This document shows positions 26,960 through 36,157 of a stretch of 64,000 bases of DNA, piece by piece. Every line of letters starts with the position of its first letter. Positions within the stretch are counted from its first letter, which is position 1. The stretch comes from Martinezella lusitana (GTDB lineage Bacteria > Pseudomonadota > Alphaproteobacteria > Rhizobiales > Rhizobiaceae). Where the stretch lies: positions 310,001-374,000 of the forward strand of contig NZ_JAFEVL010000045.1 in NCBI RefSeq assembly GCF_016901135.1. Direction: 5' to 3'. A model generated the notes under the pieces. It did not search any database. It saw only the letters and a program-made list of their open reading frames with translations, and was not told where the DNA came from. A program made the translations under genes and the position numbers.

Positions 26960-27318
26960 AAGCGCTTTTCGACACAAACATCTTGATCGACCATCTCAAT
27001 GCCATACCGCAAGCGCGACATGAGCTAACGCGGTATCAGGAAAAGGCGATTAGCGTCATCACCTGGATGGAGGTCCTCGTCGGCGCCAAGCCGGCGGTGG
27101 CAATCGGAACACGCGCTTTTCTGGCAGGATTTACAGTCATCGCTGTCGATGATCACATAGCCGAACGTGCGGTATCTCTGCGACAGCTACATCGCATCAA
27201 ACTGCCCGATGCCATCATCTGGGCAACGGCCGATGTTCACTCGATGTTACTGGTTACTCGAAACACCAAGGATTTCCCGAAGGAAATGCCGGACATCCGG
27301 GTGCCCTACGAAATCTGA
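26953..27318 (+). CDS. PIN-domain toxin (VapC-like ribonuclease)
   Basis: A 121-residue PIN-domain protein. The four acidic residues of the metal site are present: Asp7 (LFDTNILID), Glu41 (WMEVLVG), Asp87 (KLPDAIIWATA) and Asp108 (TRNTKDF). It is expected to cleave RNA and halt growth when freed from its antitoxin. Translation is coupled by overlap with the antitoxin gene. Confidence 0.88.
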   Translation: MVKALFDTNILIDHLNAIPQARHELTRYQEKAISVITWMEVLVGAKPAVAIGTRAFLAGFTVIAVDDHIAERAVSLRQLHRIKLPDAIIWATADVHSMLLVTRNTKDFPKEMPDIRVPYEI

Positions 27319-27568
27319 GCGCCCCGTTAGATGAGGTATTCGGCTTGGCACCTTGTCTTCAGGCGATTTGAGATTGTCGCGGGGGTGCTGCGCTTCGAGT
27401 GATGATAAAACCTGGTCTGTATCGCACCAGTCACAAGCATCAGAAAAGAAGCGCAGCATGATGCCGCAACAGTCGCAGACGAGCCCTCGGCATGGATAGA
27501 CGAGGGCGAAATCGATGGTTTCAATCTCACCCGCACGGTGGTGCCGGAAAGCTTCGCGGATTTCATAA

Positions 27569-28906
27569 CTACGAAAACACGCCCGCATTTGCGCTATTTT
27601 GGAATGGGTATGGCAGACCATAGCGGTCTCGAATCGTCCTGCCCTCGTAGGCCGTCCTGTAGACGCCTCGTTCCTGGAGGATTGGAACGACCTTGTCGAC
27701 GAATTCCTCGATGTCGTCTGGTGCGCGCGGTGGCTGTAACGTGTAGCCATCGACTGTGCCATCGGCCCAAAGATCGATGATGGCATCGGCGACTTCTTCC
27801 GGTGTGCCGAGCACCAGCCGGTGGTGACCTTCTGAGCGGCGCACGGCCTGGCGTGCCGTCAGTTTTTCGTGGGCAAGAAGATCGGACAATCCGAGGCCCA
27901 TGCCGACCGCCTGGATGCGGTTGGGATCGGGGATGAAGCGCTCCGCCTCTAAAATAGCATCTGGATCGAAGCCGTCCGGATCGATGCCGTTGTCTTTGAC
28001 AAAGCGTGCGAGCAGACCGTCTTCAGAACCGGCTCCGCTGAAAAGCTCGTGCTTGCGCAACGCTTCCTGACGGCTCTCCCCCAATATCGCTACCAGACCC
28101 GGGACGATGCGTATTCCGGAGGGGTCACGCCCAAGCGCGACGGCGCGATCCCTGACCTTCTTGCCGAAAGATTGGCCTGCGGCTCGCGAGAGGATATTGC
28201 AATAAATGATCTCGCCGTGGCGCGCTGCAAGTTCAATGCCTCCCTCGGAGGCGCCTGCCTGGGCAATTACAGGATGGCCTTGCGGTCCGACGGGGACGTT
28301 TAGCGGTCCTTTGACGGTGAAATAGTCGCCGACATGGTCGATTGTCTGCGCGCTTGCCGCATCCCAGAATCGGTTCTCGGGCACTTCACCCTCGCGTGCG
28401 GGATCCCAGCTCGACCAGAGTTGCTTGGCGACATCAAGGAATTCGGATGCTTTTGCATAGCGTTCGTGCCGGGGCGGCAGGGGCTCAGCTCCGAAATTGG
28501 CGGCAACATTCGGGTTGAACGATGAGACGATATTGATGATCAGGCGTCCGCCGGAAATGATATCCGTCGACTGGGTGCGCCGGGCAAGATTATAGGGCGA
28601 ATTATAGGTCGAAGACATGGTTGCGACAAAACCGATGTCGGGCACCTGCGCGGCCAAGGCCGTACAGAGGATCAAGGGATCGATGGTGTGGAAAGGGCGA
28701 CCATTCGGATCGGTCATCAAAGCGGGGTGGTCGGAGAAGAACACTGCATCGAACAATCCCCTGTGCGCCAGCTCCGTCAGCCGGCGATAATAATCGGGAT
28801 CATTGATGTCGTGCCGACTGCCCGTGCGATATCGCCAGGCATTGGCAAGGTAGCCGGTCGTGTTGATGCCGACATTGAGATTGAGCTGTCGTTTGGCGTT
28901 TGACAT
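27569..28906 (-). CDS. luciferase-type flavin monooxygenase, NtaA/SnaA/DszA family
   Basis: A 445-residue FMNH2-dependent monooxygenase. Family blocks include LNLNVGINTTGYLANAWR, FFSDHPALM, IGFVATMSSTYNSPYNLARR, ISGGRLIINIVSS and PQGHPVIAQAGASEGG. It needs reduced FMN from a separate reductase. I chose the ATG at 28906 (MSNAKRQLNLN). A GTG at 28939 is possible; neither has a strong ribosome site. It is divergent from a Tat-type binding protein gene (29200), with the TATAGACTA element between them. The substrate is unknown. Confidence 0.88.
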   Translation of the reverse strand: MSNAKRQLNLNVGINTTGYLANAWRYRTGSRHDINDPDYYRRLTELAHRGLFDAVFFSDHPALMTDPNGRPFHTIDPLILCTALAAQVPDIGFVATMSSTYNSPYNLARRTQSTDIISGGRLIINIVSSFNPNVAANFGAEPLPPRHERYAKASEFLDVAKQLWSSWDPAREGEVPENRFWDAASAQTIDHVGDYFTVKGPLNVPVGPQGHPVIAQAGASEGGIELAARHGEIIYCNILSRAAGQSFGKKVRDRAVALGRDPSGIRIVPGLVAILGESRQEALRKHELFSGAGSEDGLLARFVKDNGIDPDGFDPDAILEAERFIPDPNRIQAVGMGLGLSDLLAHEKLTARQAVRRSEGHHRLVLGTPEEVADAIIDLWADGTVDGYTLQPPRAPDDIEEFVDKVVPILQERGVYRTAYEGRTIRDRYGLPYPFQNSANAGVFS

Positions 28907-28971
28907 GCGGCTGGGCTTTCGTTCTGGAAGGCCATGCACGCTAGTTCGTTATGTCAATTCCCTACAGAATT

Positions 28972-28980
28972 TATAGACTA
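28972..28980. promoter_or_regulatory. TATAGACTA element in a divergent promoter
   Basis: TATAGACTA occurs here between a monooxygenase gene and a binding-protein gene, and near-identical copies occur at 45730-45738 and 53453-53461, also in divergent promoters of this island. It may be a shared regulator site or a -10 box (TATAGA). Confidence 0.4.
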
Positions 28981-29199
28981 ATATTGTGAGAGCGGAGGGA
29001 ATTAACTTCCAGTCTTTCAATGCGAAGGAGCATGCCGCGAAGCCGTTCCGGGCCTCACGCCAAATATCTCGACCCGCACGAAGGATTGCTTTCGTTATGC
29101 GCTAGAAAAACTGCCTTTGGATTTCGGATTTTCGAAAGAATTCTGGTTGAAACGGGACGCTGTGCCCAGAGCCCACCGCAATTCATCGGAGCGCAACCT

Positions 29200-30798
29200 A
29201 TGTCGATCAACCGCCGCCAATTCCATCAATTGCTGCTGCTTGGAGGCGCCAGCGTGGCGTTCGGCATTCCGCAATTCGCCGATGCTGCAGACGTGCCGGT
29301 CAGCGGCGGAACCTTGAACTGGGCCTATTACCCGGATCCCACCGCGCTGATTGCCATCAACACCTCGTCCGGCACGGGTCAGGCTATCGGCCCGAAGGTG
29401 AATGAGGGATTGCTTGATTTCGACTATGATCTCAATCCGATCCCGCTTCTGGCGACATCGTGGTCCGTGAGCGCGGATGGCCTTCGCTATACGTTCGCGC
29501 TCCGCAAAGGCGTCAAATGGCATGATGGCAAGGACTTCACCTCCGAGGACGTCAAGTTCACTATCTTTCGGCTGAAGGAGGCACATCCGCGTGGGCGTAT
29601 CACCTATCAGAACGTCACCGCAGTCGAGACACCCGATCCCCTGACGGCCGTCATCGTGCTTTCCAAGCCGGCTCCCTATCTGATTTCGGCGCTCGGCAGT
29701 TCGGAATCGCCGATCGTGCCGAAGCATGTCTATGAGACCTTCAAGCCGGCTGAGCAGCCAAAACTTGCCCAGATCATCGGCACAGGCCCGTTTATCCTCA
29801 AGGAATGGGTGCCGGGCAGCCATCTGATCTTCGATCGCAACCCGGACTATTGGGACGCTCCCAAGCCCTATCTCGACCGCATCGTCCTGCGGGTCATTCT
29901 CGATCCGGCGGCCAGAGCGGCGGCGCTGGAGACAGGCGAGATCGACATCGGGGCCAACCCGGTTCCGCTTTCCGATATCGAGCGGTTGAAAGCCAATGCC
30001 AATCTCGTCGTCGATACCACGACCTATGCTTATTCGGGACCGCAGCAGCAGCTGTTTTTCAATTACGAGAACGAGATTCTGACAAAGAAGGATGTGCGCC
30101 TTGCCATCGCTCATGCCATCGATCTGCAGAAGCTCGTCGACATCGCCTTGTTTGGCTACGGGCAGGTCTCGCCAAGCCCGATCAGCACTGCATTGCCGAA
30201 ATGGTATGACCCGAGCATCAAGGCGCGCGAGCCCGATCCCAAGCTAGCCAATAAGCTGTTGGACGATGCCGGCTACCCGCGCGGTGCCAACGGAACGCGC
30301 TTCAAACTGCGGCTCGCCTACAATTCCTTCCTGCAGCCGTCCTATGCCGATTTCATCAAGCAGTCGCTTGCCGCTGTCAGCATCGAGGCCGAGATCCTGA
30401 AGCTCGATCTCGCGACCTTCCTGAAGACGGTTTACACGGATCGTGCCTGGGATCTGGTCATCGAGTCCCTCTCCAACACGTTTGATCCGACGCTCGGGGT
30501 GCAGCGCGCCTACTGGTCAAAGAATTTCAAGATCGGCCTGGTGTTCTCCAATGCCAGTCACTACTCCAACCCGGAGGTCGATGCGCTGCTGGAGGCGGCC
30601 GCCACCGAGCCGGATGAAGCCAAGCGCCGGGAGATCTGGTACAAGTTCCAGCACATCATCCACGACGATGTCGTGTCGGTCGATCTGGTCGCGGCAGGCG
30701 CGCAGATCGTCGCCAACAAACGCGTGAAGAACTTCGCGCCGGGCGCCCAAGGCATCAATAATAGCTTTGGTCAGATCTGGCTTAGCCCGAGTGCCTGA
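29200..30798 (+). CDS. ABC transporter binding protein, family 5 (oligopeptide/dipeptide type), Tat signal
   Basis: A 532-residue extracytoplasmic solute-binding protein of family 5. The N-terminus (NRRQFHQLLLLGGASVAFGIPQFADA) has a twin-arginine and hydrophobic core, ending near residue 30. Family blocks include LATSWSVSADGLRYTFALRKGVKWHDGKDFT, SSESPIVPKHVYE, GTGPFILKEWVPGSHLIFDRNPDYWD and YWSKNFKIG. The start at 29200 follows GGAG. No permease is next to it; the only complete family-5 transporter set in the window is at 36158-40053, so it may share that set with the paralogues at 34264 and 43915. Confidence 0.88.
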   Translation: MSINRRQFHQLLLLGGASVAFGIPQFADAADVPVSGGTLNWAYYPDPTALIAINTSSGTGQAIGPKVNEGLLDFDYDLNPIPLLATSWSVSADGLRYTFALRKGVKWHDGKDFTSEDVKFTIFRLKEAHPRGRITYQNVTAVETPDPLTAVIVLSKPAPYLISALGSSESPIVPKHVYETFKPAEQPKLAQIIGTGPFILKEWVPGSHLIFDRNPDYWDAPKPYLDRIVLRVILDPAARAAALETGEIDIGANPVPLSDIERLKANANLVVDTTTYAYSGPQQQLFFNYENEILTKKDVRLAIAHAIDLQKLVDIALFGYGQVSPSPISTALPKWYDPSIKAREPDPKLANKLLDDAGYPRGANGTRFKLRLAYNSFLQPSYADFIKQSLAAVSIEAEILKLDLATFLKTVYTDRAWDLVIESLSNTFDPTLGVQRAYWSKNFKIGLVFSNASHYSNPEVDALLEAAATEPDEAKRREIWYKFQHIIHDDVVSVDLVAAGAQIVANKRVKNFAPGAQGINNSFGQIWLSPSA

Positions 30799-30812
30799 AG
30801 ATGCGGTACTAC

Positions 30813-30836
30813 GAGCCGGCTTAGCTTAGCCGGCTC
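30813..30836. terminator. hairpin overlapping a stop codon between converging genes
   Basis: A 9-bp perfect stem GAGCCGGCT / AGCCGGCTC with a 6-base loop lies between the binding protein gene and the converging oxidase gene, including that gene's last codons and stop. No T-run is present. Confidence 0.5.
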
Positions 30837-31969
30837 AATGCATTCCTCGCGGCGATCGTGCGGATCATGTGACTTTGCGGTGCGTGCGAGCGGGCGGTAA
30901 TCGCGTCACGATGATGGCGCTCGAGCTGGAAGTCGCGATTGAGACCCGGATTGCCGGCAAGGTCGAGCGCCAGGCTGGTGATGGCGACGGTGTTGTCGAC
31001 GACGACGTGACGCACATTCATGCCATCCATCCCTACAGGCCTGCCGGCATCGACATCCTCTCCGAGCGATCGCAGCAAGCGCGCATTGGTCGCAAGCCGC
31101 ACCTCTATGTCACCAAGCCCATCCTGGATGCGTGGCACCGTGGCGATGGGCGCGCCGAGGCTAGCCGGGGCGTGGTGGCTCACGAAACCGATCAGGCGGT
31201 CGCGCGCCGATCTTGCCACGCCATGATAGACAGCACCGATCAGACCGAAAAAGAAAGCCGTCGCGTGCTCGTCGCGCCGCATCGGCTCGGCCGCCGGTTG
31301 CGCTTCGATGAGGTCGTCCAACGGGATCGACACGTCATCGAGAATGATGTCGTCACTTGCGGTCGCATGCATGCCCGCAGCATTCCAGCTTTTCTCGATG
31401 CGCAGGCCCGGCGCGTCCGTCGGCACGAGAAACGAGGCCCGGCGTGGCTGTTCCTCGTCGGTCAACGCTAGAAGCGATACCCACTTCAGAACCGGGATGC
31501 CGGTGACGTAGCTCTTATGACCGGAGATGCGCCAGCGATTGCCGTCGCGGCGGGCGATTGTCTCGGGGAGGGCGCCATGCGCCGGAGAGCCTATGCGTGG
31601 TTCGGCCTGCGCGTTGTTGATCAAGGCCACCCCGCGCCGGTTGGCCGAAAGCACTCTTTGCGCAAGATGCGCCGGCCATTCGCCGAAACGCCGGATGGTA
31701 AAATGCGAGTTGTAGTGCATGGCAAGGACGAGCGCAGTCGAAGGCTCGCCGCGGGCGATCTCGCTGATAACAGCCTGGGCTGCGGTCAGACCCTCGCCAA
31801 GGCCGCCGTGCTCCGGTGCGCTCACCAGTCCCAAAAGACCGGCCTCGAAAAGCCTGTCGAAGTTTTCGAACGGAAAGGCACCGGTCGCATCATGATGGGC
31901 GGCCGTCGTCGAAAAATCCTCGGCAAGACGTTGTGCCTTGCCGATCACATGTTGAAGGTCTTCGGTCAT
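30821..31969 (-). CDS. acyl-CoA-dehydrogenase-fold flavoprotein (DszC/SfnB-like)
   Basis: A 382-residue protein of the acyl-CoA dehydrogenase fold (N-terminal helical, middle beta and C-terminal helical domains). Visible blocks are GLLGLVSAPEHGGLGEGL, SGHKSYVTGIPVLKWVSLLAL, KSWNAAGMHATASDDIILDDVSIP and a C-terminal RDFQLERHHRDAITARSHAPQ. It is the last gene of a four-gene operon with a binding protein, an SfnG/RutA-like monooxygenase and a DszB-like desulfinase. That context favours a flavin-dependent S- or N-oxygenase role rather than fatty-acid oxidation. The start at 31969 is 20 bases after the desulfinase stop. Confidence 0.8.
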   Translation of the reverse strand: MTEDLQHVIGKAQRLAEDFSTTAAHHDATGAFPFENFDRLFEAGLLGLVSAPEHGGLGEGLTAAQAVISEIARGEPSTALVLAMHYNSHFTIRRFGEWPAHLAQRVLSANRRGVALINNAQAEPRIGSPAHGALPETIARRDGNRWRISGHKSYVTGIPVLKWVSLLALTDEEQPRRASFLVPTDAPGLRIEKSWNAAGMHATASDDIILDDVSIPLDDLIEAQPAAEPMRRDEHATAFFFGLIGAVYHGVARSARDRLIGFVSHHAPASLGAPIATVPRIQDGLGDIEVRLATNARLLRSLGEDVDAGRPVGMDGMNVRHVVVDNTVAITSLALDLAGNPGLNRDFQLERHHRDAITARSHAPQSHMIRTIAARNALSRLS

Positions 31970-31989
31970 GTCGGTCGTTGCGCCTTTCG

Positions 31990-33027
31990 TCAGGCGACTG
32001 CGCGAGCCGCGAAACTGTCGATATGCCGGCGGTCCACCCAATCTGCGATGACGAAATCGGCGGCCAGAAAGCCGAAGTCGCGCAGGAAGTTCTTGTAGTG
32101 CTCTACGGCGTCGACAAGCGCCGGCTCCAGTCCGAGGCCAAGATGTCGGTGAACCTCCGCACCGTTGGCAGCCAGGACCTGCTCTTCCGTCGCGCCGGAT
32201 TCGCGCGCCACGAAACGTCTCGTTTCTTCTGGATGGGCCTGCGCCCAGGCGCTGGCCTTGAAGATCGCCTCGATGAGCTTGCGGACAAGATCAGGACGCT
32301 CTTCGGCGAGCAATTCGTCCACGGTCAGCACGCGCGGTGAGCCTGAGTTGATGCGGATCTTCGGATCGGGATGGAAGCCAAACTCAGCGACCTCTACAGC
32401 GCCGATGAGGTTGGCGACATTGATGCCTGCGGTTCCCTTGACATAGATCGCATCCACGTCGCCGCGCAGCAGCGCAGCAATTTCTTCACCGTAGGCCTGC
32501 CTGCGTTTCAGGCCGAACAGCGACGGTCCCTCCTGGCTTGCAAGCACGGAATCGGCAAGCGCTATCTCGACAATCTCCACGTCCGTCTGCGATAGGCCTT
32601 CAAGCGACAGTGCCGAAATCAGGCCTTTCAGTGCGGTTGCGCGCATGAAGTCGACGATCCCTTCGGGGCGGCGGGCGATGCCGAAGCGGCGGCCCTTCAA
32701 GTCCTTCGTCGTCTTGATCCCGGTTTCGGGCAGCGTGATGATCGCCTGAAACTCGTCCGTCCAGGTAATGCCGACAAGGCGCGTGCGGCGGCCTTCCGAG
32801 CGGGCGCGGATGGGCGGCACGTTGCCGCCATGGCGGAAGGACCAGTCGAGCGTATGGTTGAAATGGCTCTGGCGGATGTTGCGGTCGGGTGAATCGATGA
32901 TCGATTTCAGCGTCACGCCCTCGCTGCGGAAACCCTCTTCGAGATAGCCGAGTTGAGCCGCGAGACCGATGGGCGTCGGCACGGGGCAGCGTGTGTACCA
33001 GATTTCGGAAATGGCATTGCTGGTCAT
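31990..33027 (-). CDS. DszB-like desulfinase (binding-protein fold, cytoplasmic)
   Basis: A 345-residue protein with the SsuA/NMT1-like two-lobe fold but no signal peptide, starting MTSNAISEIWYTRCPVP. It can be lined up with DszB of Rhodococcus (2'-hydroxybiphenyl-2-sulfinate desulfinase), whose catalytic residues are Cys27, His60, Arg70 and Gly73. Here YTRCPVP gives Cys14, and HFNHTLDWSFRHGGNVPP gives His55, Arg65 and Gly68, with identical spacing H+10=R and +13=G. The following RTRLVGIT also matches DszB's RTRLLGIT. The likely reaction is release of sulfite from an organic sulfinate. AAAGGGA precedes the ATG. A cytoplasmic binding protein of another role is possible, but the conserved set argues against it. 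Confidence 0.78.
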   Translation of the reverse strand: MTSNAISEIWYTRCPVPTPIGLAAQLGYLEEGFRSEGVTLKSIIDSPDRNIRQSHFNHTLDWSFRHGGNVPPIRARSEGRRTRLVGITWTDEFQAIITLPETGIKTTKDLKGRRFGIARRPEGIVDFMRATALKGLISALSLEGLSQTDVEIVEIALADSVLASQEGPSLFGLKRRQAYGEEIAALLRGDVDAIYVKGTAGINVANLIGAVEVAEFGFHPDPKIRINSGSPRVLTVDELLAEERPDLVRKLIEAIFKASAWAQAHPEETRRFVARESGATEEQVLAANGAEVHRHLGLGLEPALVDAVEHYKNFLRDFGFLAADFVIADWVDRRHIDSFAARAVA

Positions 33028-33038
33028 GATCGTCCCTT

Positions 33039-34220
33039 TCAGTTGCGCAGGCCGGCCTGTTTCATCAGCGGCAGCACGTCGCTGCCGAAGAATTCCAGAT
33101 CGTCGCGGAAATCGAAGAAGCTGAGTTGCAGGCCGTCGACGCCGGCGGCTTTCAATTTGACGAATTGATCGACCACCTGCTCCGGCGAGCCGATGACGCG
33201 GATATTGCCGCCGATAAAGCGGTACGGGTCTTGTGCGTCGCGGCCCTTCCACGCGTGGGCGTCGGAACTCAGCGACTGGAAGCCCTGCCGCGAGCGCTGA
33301 TCGCCATGGGCGACGATGCGGTCGGCCAGTTCCCAGGCTTCCTTCTCGGTTGGCCGACAGATGACCATCGGGTTCAGGAGCGTGCGCACGGTGCGGCCGA
33401 TATCGGTGGCTGCGTCCTTTACTCTTTTCGTGTGGGCAGGTAGCGAAGAAAGCGCGCTGTCGATGTCAGCCCCTGTCGGGCTAGTGATGAAGACGATGTC
33501 TGAATAGCGGGCGGCAAAGGCGATGCCGGCATCCGAGCCGGTGGCGTTCACCAGGATCGGCCTGCCGAAATTCGGCTTCGGCGTGACGAAGCCGCCACCA
33601 AGCTTCCAGCTGCTTTGACCTTCGAAGGAATAATTCTCATCGTCGCTCCAAAGGCGCTGCACGACTTCGAGAAATTCGGCCGCGAGTTCATAGCGCTTGT
33701 CGTGCTCGATGCGCGGCCAGCCGAACATTTCGTGTTCGACAGCTCTGTGGCCGGTGACGACGTTGATACCCCAGCGCCCGCCGGTGATGTGATCGAGTGT
33801 GGCGCCGAACTTGGCGAGATGCAGCGGGTGCCACGGTCCATAAAGGACATGCATGGTCGAGATCAGCATGATCTTCTTCGTGAGGCCAGCAAGCGCCGCC
33901 GTCGAGACGAAACTGTCGAGCGCCTGCCCGTCGAAGACGCCGCCATAGCCGCCCTTCGGAAGCCATTGCGACAGCGCGAAGACCAGATCGAAGCCCAACT
34001 CTTCCGCCCTCAAGGTCAGTGCCTTGTTGTAGTCGAAGCGCCAATCGGTCGAGCGTTCGAGCGTCGATTGGGTCCAGCCGCCGGCCTGGATCGGCAGAAA
34101 CAGGCCAAGAAGAACCGGCTGCGTCTCCAGAGCCTTTGACAGCGGACTGTCCGGGAAATCGGTTGGCGCTGCGAATTTCGGCAACCCCACGATGGAGCCC
34201 GGCGAGTGTTGGATGGACAT
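33039..34220 (-). CDS. luciferase-type flavin monooxygenase, SfnG/RutA-like
   Basis: A 393-residue FMNH2-dependent monooxygenase. The blocks LGLFLPIQAGGW, DWRFDYNKALTLRAEELGFDLVFALSQW, GPWHPLHLAKFGATLDHITGGRWGINVVTG, EHDKRYELAAEFLEVVQRLW and NATGSDAGIAFAARYSDIVFI place it near SfnG (dimethyl sulfone monooxygenase, gives methanesulfinate) and RutA. In this operon it would make a sulfinate that the DszB-like enzyme 11 bases downstream could desulfinate. AAGGGA precedes the ATG at 34220. Confidence 0.85.
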   Translation of the reverse strand: MSIQHSPGSIVGLPKFAAPTDFPDSPLSKALETQPVLLGLFLPIQAGGWTQSTLERSTDWRFDYNKALTLRAEELGFDLVFALSQWLPKGGYGGVFDGQALDSFVSTAALAGLTKKIMLISTMHVLYGPWHPLHLAKFGATLDHITGGRWGINVVTGHRAVEHEMFGWPRIEHDKRYELAAEFLEVVQRLWSDDENYSFEGQSSWKLGGGFVTPKPNFGRPILVNATGSDAGIAFAARYSDIVFITSPTGADIDSALSSLPAHTKRVKDAATDIGRTVRTLLNPMVICRPTEKEAWELADRIVAHGDQRSRQGFQSLSSDAHAWKGRDAQDPYRFIGGNIRVIGSPEQVVDQFVKLKAAGVDGLQLSFFDFRDDLEFFGSDVLPLMKQAGLRN

Positions 34221-34263
34221 GGCGTTCCCTTGCTTTCGATGTTTCGGGCTTGGGCTGCTCCCG

Positions 34264-35868
34264 TCAGGCGGAGGCGATATAGGCGTAGGCCAAGCTGCCG
34301 GCGACGCCTTCGCCGCCAAGCGTGTGATCGGCGATGCGCTTGTTGTAGATGGTCAATTCCGGCTGGCTGACGATATCGATCGCCGGCAGATCATCCACCA
34401 GGATCTGCTGGATCTGCCGCCATTGCTCAACACGCTTTTTCGGATCGACTTCGATGGCGGAAGCCTCCAGCAGGGCGTCGACCTTCGGATTGCTATAGGC
34501 CGACCCATTTGAGAACGGCACGCCGGGCTTGAAGTTCTTGCTCCAGTAGAGCCGCTGCACGCCGACTGTCGGGTCGAAGAGGTTGCTCATTCCTTCGAAG
34601 GCAAAGTCGAAGTCGCGATCGGTGTAGATGCGCTTGGTATAGGTGGCGAAATCCTGGCTGCGTACGGTGACATCGACGCCGACCTTGGCGAGTGCCTGGC
34701 GGATATATTCCGAACCGCGGCTATAGCTTTCGCCGCTCGGCACATAGTCGAGACTGATGCGCAGGCGCACGCCATCCGAACCGCGGGGATGGCCGGCTTC
34801 GTCAAGCAGCTTCTCGGCGGCAGCGAGATCGATTGGATAGGTCTTCAGATCGGCGACATACCACTTCGTCAGATTGGGGTTGATCGGCCCCGGGATCGCT
34901 TCACCATAGCCATAGTTGATGGTGTTTCGGATGACCTTCCGGTCGATGACATGCGCAAAGGCTTGGCGTACGCGGATGTCCTTGAAGACTGGTCGCTCCA
35001 GGTTGAATTCGATGCGGCTGACGCCGTTGGAATATTGATAGCCACGGGTTTCAAAGGCCAGATTTGGCAAGTCCTTGAAACGTTCGAGATCGCTGAGAGG
35101 AACCGGCGTCGACGGGGCCAGATCGATCTCACCCGTCTCGATCGCGATGGAGCGTGCGGCGGCGTCCGGGATGAAGCGGACGATCAGCTGGTCGAGATAG
35201 GGCCGAGGCTGGTCCCAATAATCGGGATTGCGCTCGTAGACGATATGGCTGCCGCGCACCCACTCCTTGAATTTGAAGGGGCCGGTGCCGATAGGCGCCA
35301 GATTGACGGGGTTTTCAGCGACTTTCGTGCCTTCGTAGAGATGGCGCGGCACGATCGGGGATTCGGATGCGGCCAAGGCCGTGATCAGATAAGGCGCGGG
35401 TTTGGAGAGGACCAGGATCGCGGTCAGTGGATCCGGGGTCTCAATGTCGACGAGGTTGAGGAAGGTGTTGCGTCCGCGCGGATGCACGTCCTTGAGGGTC
35501 TTGATCGAAAAGGCCACGTCGCCAGACGTGAATGGCTTGCCGTCATGCCATTTGACGCCCTCGCGCAACTTGAACGTATAGCGCAATCCATCATCGCTGA
35601 TGCTCCATTTTGTGGCGAGCAACGGCTGCGGATTGAGATCGAAATCATAGGTCAGCAAGCCTTCGGTCGTCTTGGGCGACACATAGACCGAGTTGAATGC
35701 CGTATGGGCGATCGTTGTCAGCACGGGCGGCTCGGCAGAGAGAAGGAGGATCGCGGTGCCGCCGCGAGCCGGGGCTGCGCGTGCCGGCAGGCCGGCCGCG
35801 ACGGTCGCGCCGAAGGCTGCGGAGGCAAGCAGGAAATGGCGGCGGGCGATTGCCGGAAATTTTGTCAT
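34264..35868 (-). CDS. ABC transporter binding protein, family 5, Tat signal
   Basis: A 534-residue extracytoplasmic binding protein with a twin-arginine signal (ARRHFLLASAAFGATVAAGLPARAA) ending near residue 31. Family-5 blocks are LLATKWSISDDGLRYTFKLREGVKWHDGKPFT, SESPIVPRHLYEG, GTGPFKFKEWVRGSHIVYERNPDYWDQPRPYLD. It is the first gene of the operon reading into the SfnG/RutA-like monooxygenase, DszB-like desulfinase and oxidase. It is divergent from the DppBCDF-type genes, so it is the most probable cognate binding protein of that importer. Confidence 0.88.
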   Translation of the reverse strand: MTKFPAIARRHFLLASAAFGATVAAGLPARAAPARGGTAILLLSAEPPVLTTIAHTAFNSVYVSPKTTEGLLTYDFDLNPQPLLATKWSISDDGLRYTFKLREGVKWHDGKPFTSGDVAFSIKTLKDVHPRGRNTFLNLVDIETPDPLTAILVLSKPAPYLITALAASESPIVPRHLYEGTKVAENPVNLAPIGTGPFKFKEWVRGSHIVYERNPDYWDQPRPYLDQLIVRFIPDAAARSIAIETGEIDLAPSTPVPLSDLERFKDLPNLAFETRGYQYSNGVSRIEFNLERPVFKDIRVRQAFAHVIDRKVIRNTINYGYGEAIPGPINPNLTKWYVADLKTYPIDLAAAEKLLDEAGHPRGSDGVRLRISLDYVPSGESYSRGSEYIRQALAKVGVDVTVRSQDFATYTKRIYTDRDFDFAFEGMSNLFDPTVGVQRLYWSKNFKPGVPFSNGSAYSNPKVDALLEASAIEVDPKKRVEQWRQIQQILVDDLPAIDIVSQPELTIYNKRIADHTLGGEGVAGSLAYAYIASA

Positions 35869-36157
35869 CTGGGTCTAGCCTTACATAAGTGGTGGACCGT
35901 TTTTCGCTTGCGGACGGCCCTTGGTTTTATCTTCCCGAAGAAGCGGATCTCGTAGGGTTTTTTGTCTCATCTAGCTGGCACTGTAGGATAATGGTCTACG
36001 TCTCGCTTCTTATTGGGTAAAAACTTCTAAAACTTACGATACATATGCCGATTTCTGGAAATATTTACCAATACTGATTTGACAAAAGCTACAGATTTAG
36101 TCAACTATTATTGCGATGCAGCGTTCATAATTTCTGTGGTGCTGCCGAGGAGTTGCG

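Noticed and set aside
27319..27568. Possible small gene between the VapC-like toxin and the converging monooxygenase.
   Set aside because: The short frames seen have no ribosome site or recognisable sequence; treated as plain intergenic DNA.
31990..33027. Calling this gene a sulfonate-binding protein (SsuA-like) of an importer.
   Set aside because: It has no signal peptide, and the Cys-His-Arg-Gly set with DszB spacing favours an enzyme.
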